Positions 1 through 6,755 of a stretch of 11,846 nt of DNA are shown piece after piece (the first letter of the stretch is position 1; each line of letters begins with the position of its first letter). The notes below the pieces were generated by a model. That model saw nothing but the letters and a program-made list of their open reading frames with translations, was not told where the DNA came from and did not search any database. The stretch comes from Chloroflexota bacterium (GTDB lineage Bacteria; Chloroflexota; Dehalococcoidia; UBA2979), in the NCBI GenBank assembly GCA_027592975.1, contig JAQCJS010000009.1:1-11846 (forward strand). The letters are read 5' to 3'. The translations under genes and the position numbers were made by a program.

Positions 1-830
1 CGTATAACCAGAAAACGAGTCGTTCCCCCCCCCTCCCACGCCCGCCGCTGTGAGATGAACTCGCGCAGGAGGATGTTGAACTGCTCCGGCGCTTCGAGGT
101 TGGAGAGGTGGCCGGCGCCCTCGATCATGCGGAACTCGCTGCCCGGGACGCCCTGCGCCATCTCCTCGGTCGCCGCGGGCGGAATCAGCGTGTCGCGCGT
201 CGAGGTGATCACCAGCAGCGGGATGTCCAGGCGCGGGAGCAGGTCCGTGCTGTCCGGGCGCTCCGCCATGCCAAGGGACGCGGCCGCGATGCCTTCCGCG
301 GACTGCGCGGCGATGATCTCCTTCACGCAGGCGACGAGGTCGGCCGGGGCGCCGTCCGAGAGCAGGGGCGGCGGCTTCTCGACGAGGAAGCGGCTGCCCT
401 CGGCGCGCAGCCGCTCCGCCAGCGCGGTGCGGCGGCCCTTGCCCGCCTCGTCGTCTGCAGCGGCGCGCGTGTTCGCCAGCACCATGCCGACGACGAACTG
501 CCGGTGCTTCCGCCACAGCGCGAGCGCCGCGTAGCCGCCCATCGACAGCCCGCAGACGATGATGCGGTCGAGGCCCGCCGCGCGCGCCGCCTCGATGCCC
601 GCGTCCGCCATCGCCTCCATCGAGGTCACCGGGCCGCCGCCGGGCGTGCCGCCGAAGCCCGGCAGGTTTGGCGCGACGATCGGCATCGACACGCCCAGGT
701 CCTCGACCTGCGGCTGCCACATCGAGGCGTCGAGCGGGAAGGCGTGGAGGAGCAGGAGTCCGGCGGGCATGGGTGCGTCCTTCGCTTCGATGCGGGAGTC
801 GGTGGCCACAGCATACCGACCGGAGCGCAT
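1..830 (-). CDS. alpha/beta hydrolase fold protein, incomplete at the window edge
   Basis: A serine hydrolase of the alpha/beta fold, of the kind annotated as enol-lactonase or carboxylesterase; the substrate cannot be read from sequence. Counting from ATG 828-830: an oxyanion-type LLLLHAFP motif at 25-32, the nucleophile elbow GLSMGGY with Ser96, a likely acid Asp213 in TSTRDTLIPP and His241 in GAGHLSNLEAPEQF, so the catalytic triad is complete. A GTG at 807-809 and an ATG at 768-770 are later possible starts; the last would begin almost at the first core strand and is less likely. The family normally ends shortly after the helix following the His (EFISQ, near base 50), but this frame stays open through a run of nine C (25-33) to base 3. 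The true stop therefore lies outside the window, or a homopolymer frameshift has hidden it. Divergent from the dehydrogenase gene, with 57 bp between starts. Confidence 0.88.
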   Translation of the reverse strand, partial: MRSGRYAVATDSRIEAKDAPMPAGLLLLHAFPLDASMWQPQVEDLGVSMPIVAPNLPGFGGTPGGGPVTSMEAMADAGIEAARAAGLDRIIVCGLSMGGYAALALWRKHRQFVVGMVLANTRAAADDEAGKGRRTALAERLRAEGSRFLVEKPPPLLSDGAPADLVACVKEIIAAQSAEGIAAASLGMAERPDSTDLLPRLDIPLLVITSTRDTLIPPAATEEMAQGVPGSEFRMIEGAGHLSNLEAPEQFNILLREFISQRRAWEGGGTTRFLVI

Positions 831-841
831 CGCAACGCCCG

Positions 842-850
842 TGCAATAAT
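842..850 (+). promoter_or_regulatory. candidate extended -10 promoter for the dehydrogenase gene
   Basis: TGCAATAAT fits the extended -10 pattern TGnTATAAT with one mismatch. It lies in the 57-bp divergent gap, 25 bp upstream of the GAGGAGG ribosome binding site (876-882). No good -35 box is seen, as expected for an extended -10 promoter. The assignment rests on sequence match alone. Confidence 0.4.
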
Positions 851-887
851 CGCCGCGCCCGATGGGACGCCGTGCGAGGAGGCTTCG

Positions 888-1884
888 ATGACTGACCTGT
901 TCTTCCGCGTGGGGTTCCGCGGCCGCCCCATGCACGAGGCGTTCCTGGAGGTGGTCGGGCGCGCGCCGTCGCTGGACGTGCGGACGCTGGACGTGCCTGA
1001 TGCGGAGGTGGGGGACGTGCTGGCGCAGACGCACGGCTACTACGTCTCCTCCGCCCGCAACGAGCTCCCGTTGCCGTTCCACGTCACGGACGACCTGATC
1101 GCGAAGATGCCGTCTCTGCTTCTGGCCGTCACGTACGGCGCGGGGTACGACACCGTGGACGTGGACGCCTGCACGCGCGCCGGCATCGCCGTGGTGAACC
1201 AGGCCGGCGGCAACGCCGAAGGCGTCGCGGAGCACGCGCTGGGGATGATGCTCGCGCTGCTGAAGCGCATGCCAGAGACGCACATCGCGATGCGCGCGGG
1301 CGGCATCAAGGAGCGTGAGGCGTTCATGGGGCGCGAGCTGGCCGGGCGCACCGTCGGCATCATCGGCCTCGGCCACGTCGGGTCGAAGACGGCGGCGTAT
1401 CTCAAGGCGTTCGGCTGTCGCGTGCTGACCTATGACCCCTACCTGGACGAGGACACCTGCGCGGAGCGCGGCGCGAAGAAGACGGAGCTCACGGCGCTCC
1501 TCGCGCAGAGCGACATCGTCAGCGTCCACTGCCCGCTGAACAGCGAGACCGAGGGCATGCTGGGCGCGAAGGAGTACGCGCTGATGCCGGACGGCGCGAT
1601 CCTCGTGAACACCGCCCGCGGCGGCATCCCGCAGGAGGACGCGCTGTTCGAGGCGCTGGAGTCCGGGCACCTGTCCGGTGCTGGCTTGGACGCGTGGGCC
1701 GTGGAGCCGCCGCCCGCCGACCACCCGCTGCTCTCGCACCCGCGCGTCATCGGCACGGTGCACACGGGAGGCGTGACCCACGAGAGCCGCGCTCCCGCCG
1801 CGCATCGTGAACCCCGAGGTGATCCCGGCGTACCTCGAGCGCTGGGAGCAGACCTTCGACCGACCGTTCCGAGGCCAGCGGTAG
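888..1884 (+). pseudogene. D-isomer specific 2-hydroxyacid dehydrogenase with C-terminal deletion and frameshift
   Basis: NAD-dependent oxidoreductase of the phosphoglycerate dehydrogenase/CtBP-like family. ATG 888 follows GAGGAGG (876-882) at 5 bp. Residues 1-302 look normal: a Rossmann GLGHVG at 160-165 with Asp183 after the second strand (NAD preference), and the triad Arg244 (NTARGG), Glu273 and His292 (VHTGGVT). After HESRA (codon ending at 1793) the frame becomes unrelated and would run on to 2597, antisense through the flavoprotein gene. The +1 frame from 1792 instead encodes the family's C-terminal tail (PPRIVNPEV, then YLERWEQTF) and stops with TAG at 1882-1884. Family members have about 20 more residues (a helix plus the 'L.GE' stretch) between these two blocks, so roughly 60 bp, not a multiple of three, appears to be missing near 1790-1795. 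It is either a decayed gene or a sequence/assembly error. The rest of the gene is intact, so decay, if real, is recent. Confidence 0.82.
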
Positions 1885-1960
1885 ACCGAGACTCCTCGCA
1901 CGCCGAGGTCGCCGCAGCGCGCCGCGCCGGGCCGCCGGGCGTGCGGATTCGGGCGCGCAT

Positions 1961-2003
1961 CCCATCCCCCTTCCCCGGGACGGGGGCGGCGGCGAGGGAT
2001 GGG
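1961..2003. terminator. inverted repeat between convergent genes, possible bidirectional terminator
   Basis: Arms CCCATCCC (1961-1968) and GGGATGGG (1996-2003) are perfectly complementary over 8 bp, with an inner CCCC (1973-1976)/GGGG pairing. It sits in the 143-bp gap between the end of the dehydrogenase (1884) and the end of the flavoprotein gene (2028), where a bidirectional terminator is expected. No T tract follows on either strand, so intrinsic termination is uncertain. Confidence 0.4.
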
Positions 2004-2027
2004 GCTCCGTCCTCGGACGTCCCCGGG

Positions 2028-3545
2028 CTATTTCGCGGCGACCGCCGCTTCGCGCGGGAGCGCCAGCATGCGGCCCACGACACGGCCCATCGCGAAGCAC
2101 TCGCTCAGGTTGCCGCCGGCCGAGGGGTACAGCAGTCCGAACAGCGACCCGAACTCGCCGGAGCCGTAGAGGCCGGGGATCGGGTTGTTGTCGTAGTCCA
2201 GGATCTGGCACCGGTCGTTGTGACGCGCGCCGCCCTGCGTGTTCGGTCCGCCCGGCCAGACCTGGACCGCGTAGAACGGCCCCTCGCCGATCGGCAGCAG
2301 GTCCTTCGGATCGCGGTCGAACTCTGGGTCCACGCCCTCTTCGCAGTAGCCGTTGTAGGTCGCGATGGTCTGAGCGAGCTTCGCGGGATCCATGCCCAGC
2401 TTCTCCGCCAGTGCCTCGATCGTCGGGGCCTCAATGACCCAGCCGCGCTCCAGCTCGTCCTTGTTGCCGCTGCTCCACTGGTATCGGCCCATGGCGCCCT
2501 GGATGCCGGCGCCTGCGCCGGAGAGCTTCGCGGAGGTCATGCGCTTCCTGTCGAACACCCAGTACGAGGGGATGCGCGGATAGTCCAGCTTCTGTGAGTC
2601 GAACAGCGCCGTCTCGTAGTAGACCGTGTGGCCCTTGATCTTCTCGTTCGTCCACCGCTTCCCGTACTTGTCCACCAGGATGTACGGCGTCGGCCGCAGG
2701 CCGGCCATCCACAGGCTGATCGCGTTCGGGTACTCCGGGAACTTCGCGACCAGGCGCGCGGAGGCGCAGTTCATGTGCCAGAGTTGCGCGCCCACCTCGG
2801 CGACCATCTTGAAGCCGTCGCCGGTGGTGGCCTCGCTCCCCGTGAAGTAGGTGGGGTACACCTTCAGGTAGTTCATCTTCATCTCTTCGTTGAACTCGAA
2901 GCCACCCATTGCCATCAGCACGCCGTGGCGCGCGTGGATGCTCACCGGCTTCGGATCCGTCTCGCCCTGGTCGGCGCGCACGCCGATGACCTCGCCCTGG
3001 AGGTTCTTGATCAGGTGCGTCGCGGGCGTGCTGTAAAGCACCTTGATCCTCGGCTGCGCCGCGATCAACTGCTCGAAGTGGCGCATCATGCCCAGCCCGG
3101 CGTTCTCGAAGCGGTAGGAGACGAACGTCTCCACGCCCGGCAGGTTGTGCTCCGCGCCCTCGCTGATCTTCTCCAGCGTGAACCCGCGCTCGTCCAGCCA
3201 CTCCTTGTTGTGGAGCGCCTCCACCGTGTACGCCTCGATCAGGTCGTCGCCGGACCAGCCCTCCGGCGTGGTGTACGTGCCGTGGCCGCTCTCCACGCGG
3301 GACATCGCGCGGAAGTACTTGATGGTCGCCTCGTACTGCGTGGGCTGAAGGTAGACGCCGCCGGACATGTGGCTCGTCGAGTAGTGCGTGCCTACCTCGA
3401 TGTCGGTGCCTTCGCGCTGCTTCTCCAGGATGACCACGTTCGCGCCCTGTTCGGCAGCGGTCAGCGCGGCCACGGCGCCCGAGGAGCCGAACCCGACGAT
3501 CACGACATCAGTCTCAAGATCCCACTTCGGGTCGAGAACGAGCAC
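2028..3545 (-). CDS. FAD-dependent oxidoreductase, FAD_binding_2 (fumarate reductase/3-ketosteroid dehydrogenase-like) family
   Basis: Flavoprotein of about 505 residues in the fumarate reductase flavoprotein/KstD/urocanate reductase superfamily, probably a soluble enzyme reducing or desaturating a C=C bond; the substrate is not predictable. The N-terminal dinucleotide-binding fold shows VVIVGFGSSGAVAAL (Gly18, Gly20, Gly23) with Glu41 at the end of the second strand for the FAD ribose. The C-terminal FAD-contact block is typical of the family: TQGGARHNDRCQILD, IPGLYGSGE, then YPSAGGNLSECFAMGRVVGR. I choose GTG 3543-3545 because GGAGG (3553-3557) lies 7 bp upstream; the GTG at 3549-3551 is too close to this site. 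The frame stays open upstream to 3863 but that stretch is not family-like. The gene follows the ThuA-like gene on the same strand after a 268-bp gap containing its own promoter, so it is probably transcribed separately. Confidence 0.88.
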   Translation of the reverse strand: MLVLDPKWDLETDVVIVGFGSSGAVAALTAAEQGANVVILEKQREGTDIEVGTHYSTSHMSGGVYLQPTQYEATIKYFRAMSRVESGHGTYTTPEGWSGDDLIEAYTVEALHNKEWLDERGFTLEKISEGAEHNLPGVETFVSYRFENAGLGMMRHFEQLIAAQPRIKVLYSTPATHLIKNLQGEVIGVRADQGETDPKPVSIHARHGVLMAMGGFEFNEEMKMNYLKVYPTYFTGSEATTGDGFKMVAEVGAQLWHMNCASARLVAKFPEYPNAISLWMAGLRPTPYILVDKYGKRWTNEKIKGHTVYYETALFDSQKLDYPRIPSYWVFDRKRMTSAKLSGAGAGIQGAMGRYQWSSGNKDELERGWVIEAPTIEALAEKLGMDPAKLAQTIATYNGYCEEGVDPEFDRDPKDLLPIGEGPFYAVQVWPGGPNTQGGARHNDRCQILDYDNNPIPGLYGSGEFGSLFGLLYPSAGGNLSECFAMGRVVGRMLALPREAAVAAK

Positions 3546-3595
3546 AGTCACCCCTCCAACTCTGGCACCGGCGCGAAGACGCGCCCGACTGGAGG

Positions 3596-3625
3596 GTTCT
3601 ACGGCATCCGCAGAGTGATTGGCAA
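3596..3625 (-). promoter_or_regulatory. sigma70-like promoter of the flavoprotein gene
   Basis: On the minus strand, TTGCCA (3620-3625; 5 of 6 to TTGACA) and TAGAAC (3596-3601; 4 of 6 to TATAAT) are separated by 18 bp. Transcription would start near 3589, giving a leader of about 44 nt before GTG 3545 that contains the GGAGG site. A GC palindrome abuts the -35 box, so the promoter may be regulated. Confidence 0.5.
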
Positions 3626-3637
3626 CCCCCCGGGGGT
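3625..3637. promoter_or_regulatory. GC palindrome at the -35 box, candidate operator
   Basis: ACCCCCCGGGGGT is an odd-length perfect palindrome (6 bp each side of a central base) that touches the -35 box of the flavoprotein promoter. The octamer ACCCCCGG that it contains recurs twice in the following 113 bp. Position and repetition suggest a regulator-binding site; no regulator in this window can be assigned to it. Short GC runs also occur by chance in such a genome. Confidence 0.35.
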
Positions 3638-3701
3638 ACCAGCAGGGTGCCGCCGCGCGCGAGGCGATGCTGCCTCGGATCTGTCGGTTCCCTGACAACG
3701 G

Positions 3702-3750
3702 CCGGGGGTGGGTCGAGATCGAGGAGCAGCCGCTACGGAACCACCCCCGG
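3702..3750. repeat. 10-bp inverted repeat in the flavoprotein upstream region
   Basis: CCGGGGGTGG (3702-3711) and CCACCCCCGG (3741-3750) are exact reverse complements separated by 29 bp. Each arm carries the octamer found in the palindrome at the -35 box. It could be a pair of regulator sites allowing DNA looping, or a stem in the 3' untranslated region of the ThuA-like transcript. Confidence 0.45.
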
Positions 3751-3769
3751 TGAGCCGAGTACCACAGGG

Positions 3770-3788
3770 AGCCTGTTCTCCCCAGGCT
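3770..3788 (-). terminator. small hairpin after the ThuA-like gene, weak terminator candidate
   Basis: AGCCTG (3770-3775) and CAGGCT (3783-3788) form a 6-bp stem with a 7-nt loop, 25 bp beyond the stop of the ThuA-like gene on the minus strand. There is no T tract after it, so it may only mark an mRNA 3' end or be incidental. Confidence 0.25.
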
Positions 3789-3813
3789 GGTTGGAGGCGG
3801 TATGTGGATATTC

Positions 3814-4746
3814 TCAGTCGCGGCTGGGCTTGCGACCGGGTTCCGCATCGGGCTGTTCATCAACCCTCTCGGGTGACGTGACTACGCGGTCGCGTTTCAG
3901 CGAGGCTCGAAAGCCCCACGCCATCGCGTTCCGCAGCAGCCGGCTGAACGCCTCCGTCTCCCACGACCCGCGGAAGACCGGCGGCGTGATGCCGCCCGGC
4001 GCGACGCTCTCATCCACGATCGCCTGCGGCTGCGTGGTGGGCGCGTGGTTGTGGCCGAGCGGGATGTACGCGACCGCACCGTTCCCGCGCTCGCGCACGA
4101 AGCCGACGGCGCGCGTCCGGCCGTCCGCCATCAGTCCGGTGTCCAGCTCGCGGTCGTACACGAAGCCGAAGCCTTCCGGGGAGTTGTCGGGGCCGAGTGG
4201 GGCAGTCATGAGCACGTGGATGTCCGGCTGCACATCCAGGATGTACGGCTCGTCCATGGTGGTGAAACGCGCGGGGAGGCCGCGCGTGAGCGGGTGCTCC
4301 CGGTCCACCACGTCCACATCGAACTTGCGGGCCGGCGGGTGGTTCAGGAAGAACGCCCCCAGCACCTCGTGGTACGCGGCGCGCAGCATCCGGCGTCGAG
4401 GCCGCCCGCTGGGCTGCACCTCGTCCGGCACGCGCCGCGCCCGCCCGCCGCTGGTGCCGTGGAGGGCGAACCAGCGCCCACCGGCCTCCACCCACTCGGC
4501 GATGAACGCCGCCTGCTCGTCCGTGGGGATCGGCCCGGCGGTGTAGGTGACCATCAGGTCAGACCCGGGCAGCCACTTCTCCAGGTCCTCGAAGTCGCCC
4601 GCGACCGTGGCGTGCGAGTGCTCGATCTCGCCGAGCGCCTCCAGGATCCGGCGACGCGCGTAGTCATGGTCGTGACTGGCCGGGTTCCCGGGCGGGTATC
4701 CGCCCACGACGATGTGAGCTCGATGTCGCACCGGTGCATCGACCAT
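3814..4746 (-). CDS. ThuA-like domain protein (glutamine amidotransferase-like fold)
   Basis: A 310-residue protein matching ThuA-like proteins, a family with a class I glutamine amidotransferase-like fold named after trehalose utilisation; the biochemical function is mostly unproven, with links to sugar and polyol metabolism. Visible family blocks: the early IVVGGYPPG strand (12-20), a DLMVTYTAG strand (63-71), the turn WFALHGTSGG with His96-Gly97 (92-101), a HPLTRGLPARF segment followed by DEPYILD, and a late GNGAVAYIPLGHNH strand. The Cys nucleophile of true amidotransferases is not at the expected turn, as is usual for ThuA. The last 25-30 residues are polar, rich in Arg, Pro and Glu, and look like a disordered tail. 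The ATG 4744-4746 is supported by TGAGGAGG (4753-4760) at the right distance. Divergent from the secreted-protein gene. Confidence 0.85.
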   Translation of the reverse strand: MVDAPVRHRAHIVVGGYPPGNPASHDHDYARRRILEALGEIEHSHATVAGDFEDLEKWLPGSDLMVTYTAGPIPTDEQAAFIAEWVEAGGRWFALHGTSGGRARRVPDEVQPSGRPRRRMLRAAYHEVLGAFFLNHPPARKFDVDVVDREHPLTRGLPARFTTMDEPYILDVQPDIHVLMTAPLGPDNSPEGFGFVYDRELDTGLMADGRTRAVGFVRERGNGAVAYIPLGHNHAPTTQPQAIVDESVAPGGITPPVFRGSWETEAFSRLLRNAMAWGFRASLKRDRVVTSPERVDEQPDAEPGRKPSRD

Positions 4747-4770
4747 CCGGGACCTCCTCAGCGCCCGCGC

Positions 4771-4776
4771 AGTATG
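4771..4776 (-). promoter_or_regulatory. possible -10 box of the ThuA-like gene
   Basis: CATACT on the minus strand (4 of 6 to TATAAT) lies 24 bp upstream of the start codon, leaving a short leader that just contains the ribosome binding site. No convincing -35 box is seen about 17 bp further up. Low confidence. Confidence 0.25.
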
Positions 4777-4798
4777 TCAGACGGGCAGGCATCCCGGC

Positions 4799-4809
4799 GG
4801 GGGGGGGGG
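4799..4809. repeat. run of 11 G in the divergent intergenic region
   Basis: Eleven consecutive G (plus strand) lie between the ThuA-like start (4746) and the secreted-protein start (4943), about 22 bp upstream of the candidate -10 of the former. Such a tract can change length by slippage and affect promoter spacing, and it is also a common place for sequencing length errors. Confidence 0.6.
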
Positions 4810-4863
4810 CTCCTCCCGTCGATTGCGGCGGTTCGTACACGGCCGGGGCCGGGAGGTGGCACC

Positions 4864-4891
4864 CGCCTGCGACGCGCGTCGTCCGCAGGCG
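4864..4891 (+). repeat. hairpin upstream of the secreted-protein gene
   Basis: CGCCTGCG (4864-4871) and CGCAGGCG (4884-4891) form a perfect 8-bp GC stem with a 12-nt loop, 51 bp before the TTG start at 4943. If transcription begins upstream, this would be a stable structure in the mRNA leader; otherwise it could be an operator. No promoter could be placed with confidence in this gap. Confidence 0.4.
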
Positions 4892-4942
4892 TGCAAGGCT
4901 GGTACGAGGCACCGCGCATCGCTGCGGCGTCGAGGAGTCGTC

Positions 4943-5740
4943 TTGAGCAACAGCCCTCGGGCCCGTCACAGCGTCCTGATCGCGGCCCTGGCCGTTGTGT
5001 GCCTCCTGTTGCTTTCGGAGGCGGTGCCGGGCAAGGGCGGCCTCGCGCACGCGGACGTCCAGGTGGCCCCGGGCACGGCGACGGCTCCGCTGCTCACCAA
5101 CCCGCGCACCGGGAGCGGTACCTACACCTCCGTGAGTCCGATCGTCATCGGCGAGGGGCTGGAGGGCGACTTCCCGCCGATGCGAGATGGGACGGCGACG
5201 ATCGCCGCGCCCCCCGGCTGGGAGTTCCGCGCAGGCCCACTGGACACCTCCACGAGCACGCTCGCCGCGATCACTTCGGTGGAGGCGGTCGCCACGGCCT
5301 CCGCGATCGAGATCACGTACTCCTCGATCCCGGCGCGCGGCATCGACATCGTCCGCATCACCGGGCTCTTCGCGCGGCCAGCGGGGAACGAGGCTGGCGA
5401 CGGAACCGCAAGCGGGATCGCCGCGAACGGGACGGCCAACATCATCGGCTTCGCCGGGAGGCCGGCCGTGCGGCTGACGTCCACCGTGGGACCGGGCACG
5501 TTCGCGACGCCGCCGGTGTTCTCACCGGACAACCTCGCGCAGGTCGTGTTCAACGGCGGTGCCGCGGATCAACTCGCGCAGGTGCTGACGGAGCATGGCG
5601 CGGTTGCGGCGTGGGCGCAGGATCCGGGCGGCGCGTTCGTGCTCTACCTGGTGAACGGCGGCTTCGTGAACGACGCGTTCAAGGCGGCCTTCCCTGGCGG
5701 CATCACGCGCCCCACGGCGCTCACCGTCGTGCGCGACTGA
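4943..5740 (+). CDS. secreted protein of unknown function with signal peptide
   Basis: A 265-residue exported protein. I choose TTG 4943-4945 because GAGGAG (4932-4937) lies 5 bp upstream and because it gives a classic signal peptide: basic start (SPRARH), hydrophobic core VLIAALAVVCLLLLS (11-25) and likely cleavage after AHA (Ala37) before DVQ. The frame stays open upstream to 4823, but that part is Arg-rich and would bury the signal. The mature protein begins with a Thr/Gly/Ser/Ala-rich, beta-strand-like section (about 40-200). A more compact C-terminal section (about 204-265) follows, with DQLAQVLTEHGAVAAWAQ and NGGFVNDAFKAAFPGGI before TALTVVRD. From memory, C-terminal sections of this pattern recur in secreted proteins of Chloroflexota; this is not verified. 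It has no membrane anchor, sorting motif or enzyme signature. The gene is probably monocistronic and ends before a strong hairpin. Confidence 0.8.
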   Translation: MSNSPRARHSVLIAALAVVCLLLLSEAVPGKGGLAHADVQVAPGTATAPLLTNPRTGSGTYTSVSPIVIGEGLEGDFPPMRDGTATIAAPPGWEFRAGPLDTSTSTLAAITSVEAVATASAIEITYSSIPARGIDIVRITGLFARPAGNEAGDGTASGIAANGTANIIGFAGRPAVRLTSTVGPGTFATPPVFSPDNLAQVVFNGGAADQLAQVLTEHGAVAAWAQDPGGAFVLYLVNGGFVNDAFKAAFPGGITRPTALTVVRD

Positions 5741-5764
5741 CGAGCAGGCCGGCCTCGAAACGGA

Positions 5765-5794
5765 CAGGGGACGGGCAGCGATGCCCGTCCCCTG
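5765..5794. terminator. 13-bp perfect hairpin between convergent genes
   Basis: CAGGGGACGGGCA (5765-5777) and TGCCCGTCCCCTG (5782-5794) pair without mismatch around the loop GCGA, a GNRA-type tetraloop on the plus strand. It lies 24 bp after the secreted-protein stop and 26 bp after the crotonase stop, the classic place for a bidirectional terminator. No T tract follows on either strand, so it may act as a U-less terminator or as an mRNA-end stabiliser. Confidence 0.75.
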
Positions 5795-5820
5795 CGTGCG
5801 CTTGGCCGGGTTGCGTCCGG

Positions 5821-6621
5821 CTAGTCGAGCGAGCGCGCCTTCGTGTCGTCCTCGTGGCGGAAGAAGGAGCGGATGCTCTGCGGGCCATCGCCCACGATGC
5901 CGGGCGTGGTCGTCGCGTCGCGCACGTAGCCCGTGCGGTTCAGCAGCACTCGCTCGTCGTGCGGCAGGACGTCCATGATCTTGTGCATGATCGTCTTGGT
6001 CATGCGCAGCGACCCCGGAGGGAACGAGGCCATGTCGGAGGCCCACTTCTGCGCCTCCTCGATCAGGTCGTCGTGCGGCACGATGCGGCTGATCAGCCCC
6101 GCCTGCAGCGCGCGGTCGGCCGTCCAGTTGCGGCCGGACATGGCCAGGTCGAACGCCCACTTCGTGGGGATCGTCTGCAGGATCTCGCCCAGCGCCCGCC
6201 CCGGCGGGTAGCCGCGGACCACCTCGGGCAGACCGAACGTGGCGCGGTCGCTGGCGATCGCCATGTCGCAATTGGCGAGCAGCGAGATGCCACCGCCCAG
6301 GCAGTAGCCGTGGACCACCGCGATCACCGGTCGCTTGCAGTGGCGCACGCCGTCGTGCAGCTCGCCCGTGGTCGTGCTGGTTGCCGGCGGCACCAGGCCC
6401 GCCAGTTCCTTGAGGTGGTTGCCGGAGCAGAACGAGGTCTCGTGTGTGCTGGTCAGGCAGACCACGCCGACGCTCTCATCCGCATCGATCTCGGCAATGC
6501 ACTTCACGACCGCCTCGGCCACTGCCGAGCCGAGTGCGTTGCGGGTGCCCGGGTCGTTGAGGAAGAGCCACGCGACGTTGTCGCGCTTCTCCCAGTACGC
6601 GGCCGCGGTCTTGTCCGTCAT
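5821..6621 (-). CDS. enoyl-CoA hydratase/isomerase (crotonase) family protein
   Basis: A 266-residue crotonase-fold protein expected to act on an acyl-CoA thioester. The oxyanion hole is recognisable in SFCSGNHLKEL (Gly67) and YCLGGGISLL (Gly110). In classical enoyl-CoA hydratases two Glu do the chemistry: the first follows GGGC; here that place is Ser113 (GGGIS). The second is kept as Glu133 in FGLPEVVRGYPPG. Having only one Glu argues against a standard hydratase and is compatible with another crotonase activity such as isomerase, lyase or hydrolase. The C-terminal helix segment (FPPGSLRMTKTIMHKIMD) is normal, and length is typical. The ATG 6619-6621 is supported by GGAGG (6629-6633) at 7 bp. 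The frame remains open upstream to 7440, but that part has no family similarity and runs antisense to the tetR fragment. The 134 bp before the gene show no clear promoter. Confidence 0.88.
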   Translation of the reverse strand: MTDKTAAAYWEKRDNVAWLFLNDPGTRNALGSAVAEAVVKCIAEIDADESVGVVCLTSTHETSFCSGNHLKELAGLVPPATSTTTGELHDGVRHCKRPVIAVVHGYCLGGGISLLANCDMAIASDRATFGLPEVVRGYPPGRALGEILQTIPTKWAFDLAMSGRNWTADRALQAGLISRIVPHDDLIEEAQKWASDMASFPPGSLRMTKTIMHKIMDVLPHDERVLLNRTGYVRDATTTPGIVGDGPQSIRSFFRHEDDTKARSLD

Positions 6622-6755
6622 CTGCCATCCTCCATGTAGTCGGTGCCGTATCCGGGGCGCGCGGAGACTATGCCGTTTTCGGCCCGGCTGCCACCACCCC
6701 AGTGGTTGACGGTCGCCGGCGCTCAGGCGGGCGAGGGCGTCCGCGGGCCGCCGGT

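Noticed and set aside
108..2597. An 829-codon open frame on the plus strand
   Set aside because: Only 888-1793 encodes a recognisable protein; the rest is antisense to the hydrolase and flavoprotein genes, with composition typical of GC-rich shadow frames.
3546..3863. N-terminal extension of the flavoprotein
   Set aside because: The FAD-binding fold starts right after GTG 3545, which has a well-placed GGAGG; the upstream codons overlap a promoter and the end of the ThuA-like gene.
4045..6639. An 864-codon plus-strand open frame
   Set aside because: It crosses the ThuA-like gene antisense, the secreted-protein gene out of frame and the crotonase antisense; no family similarity anywhere.
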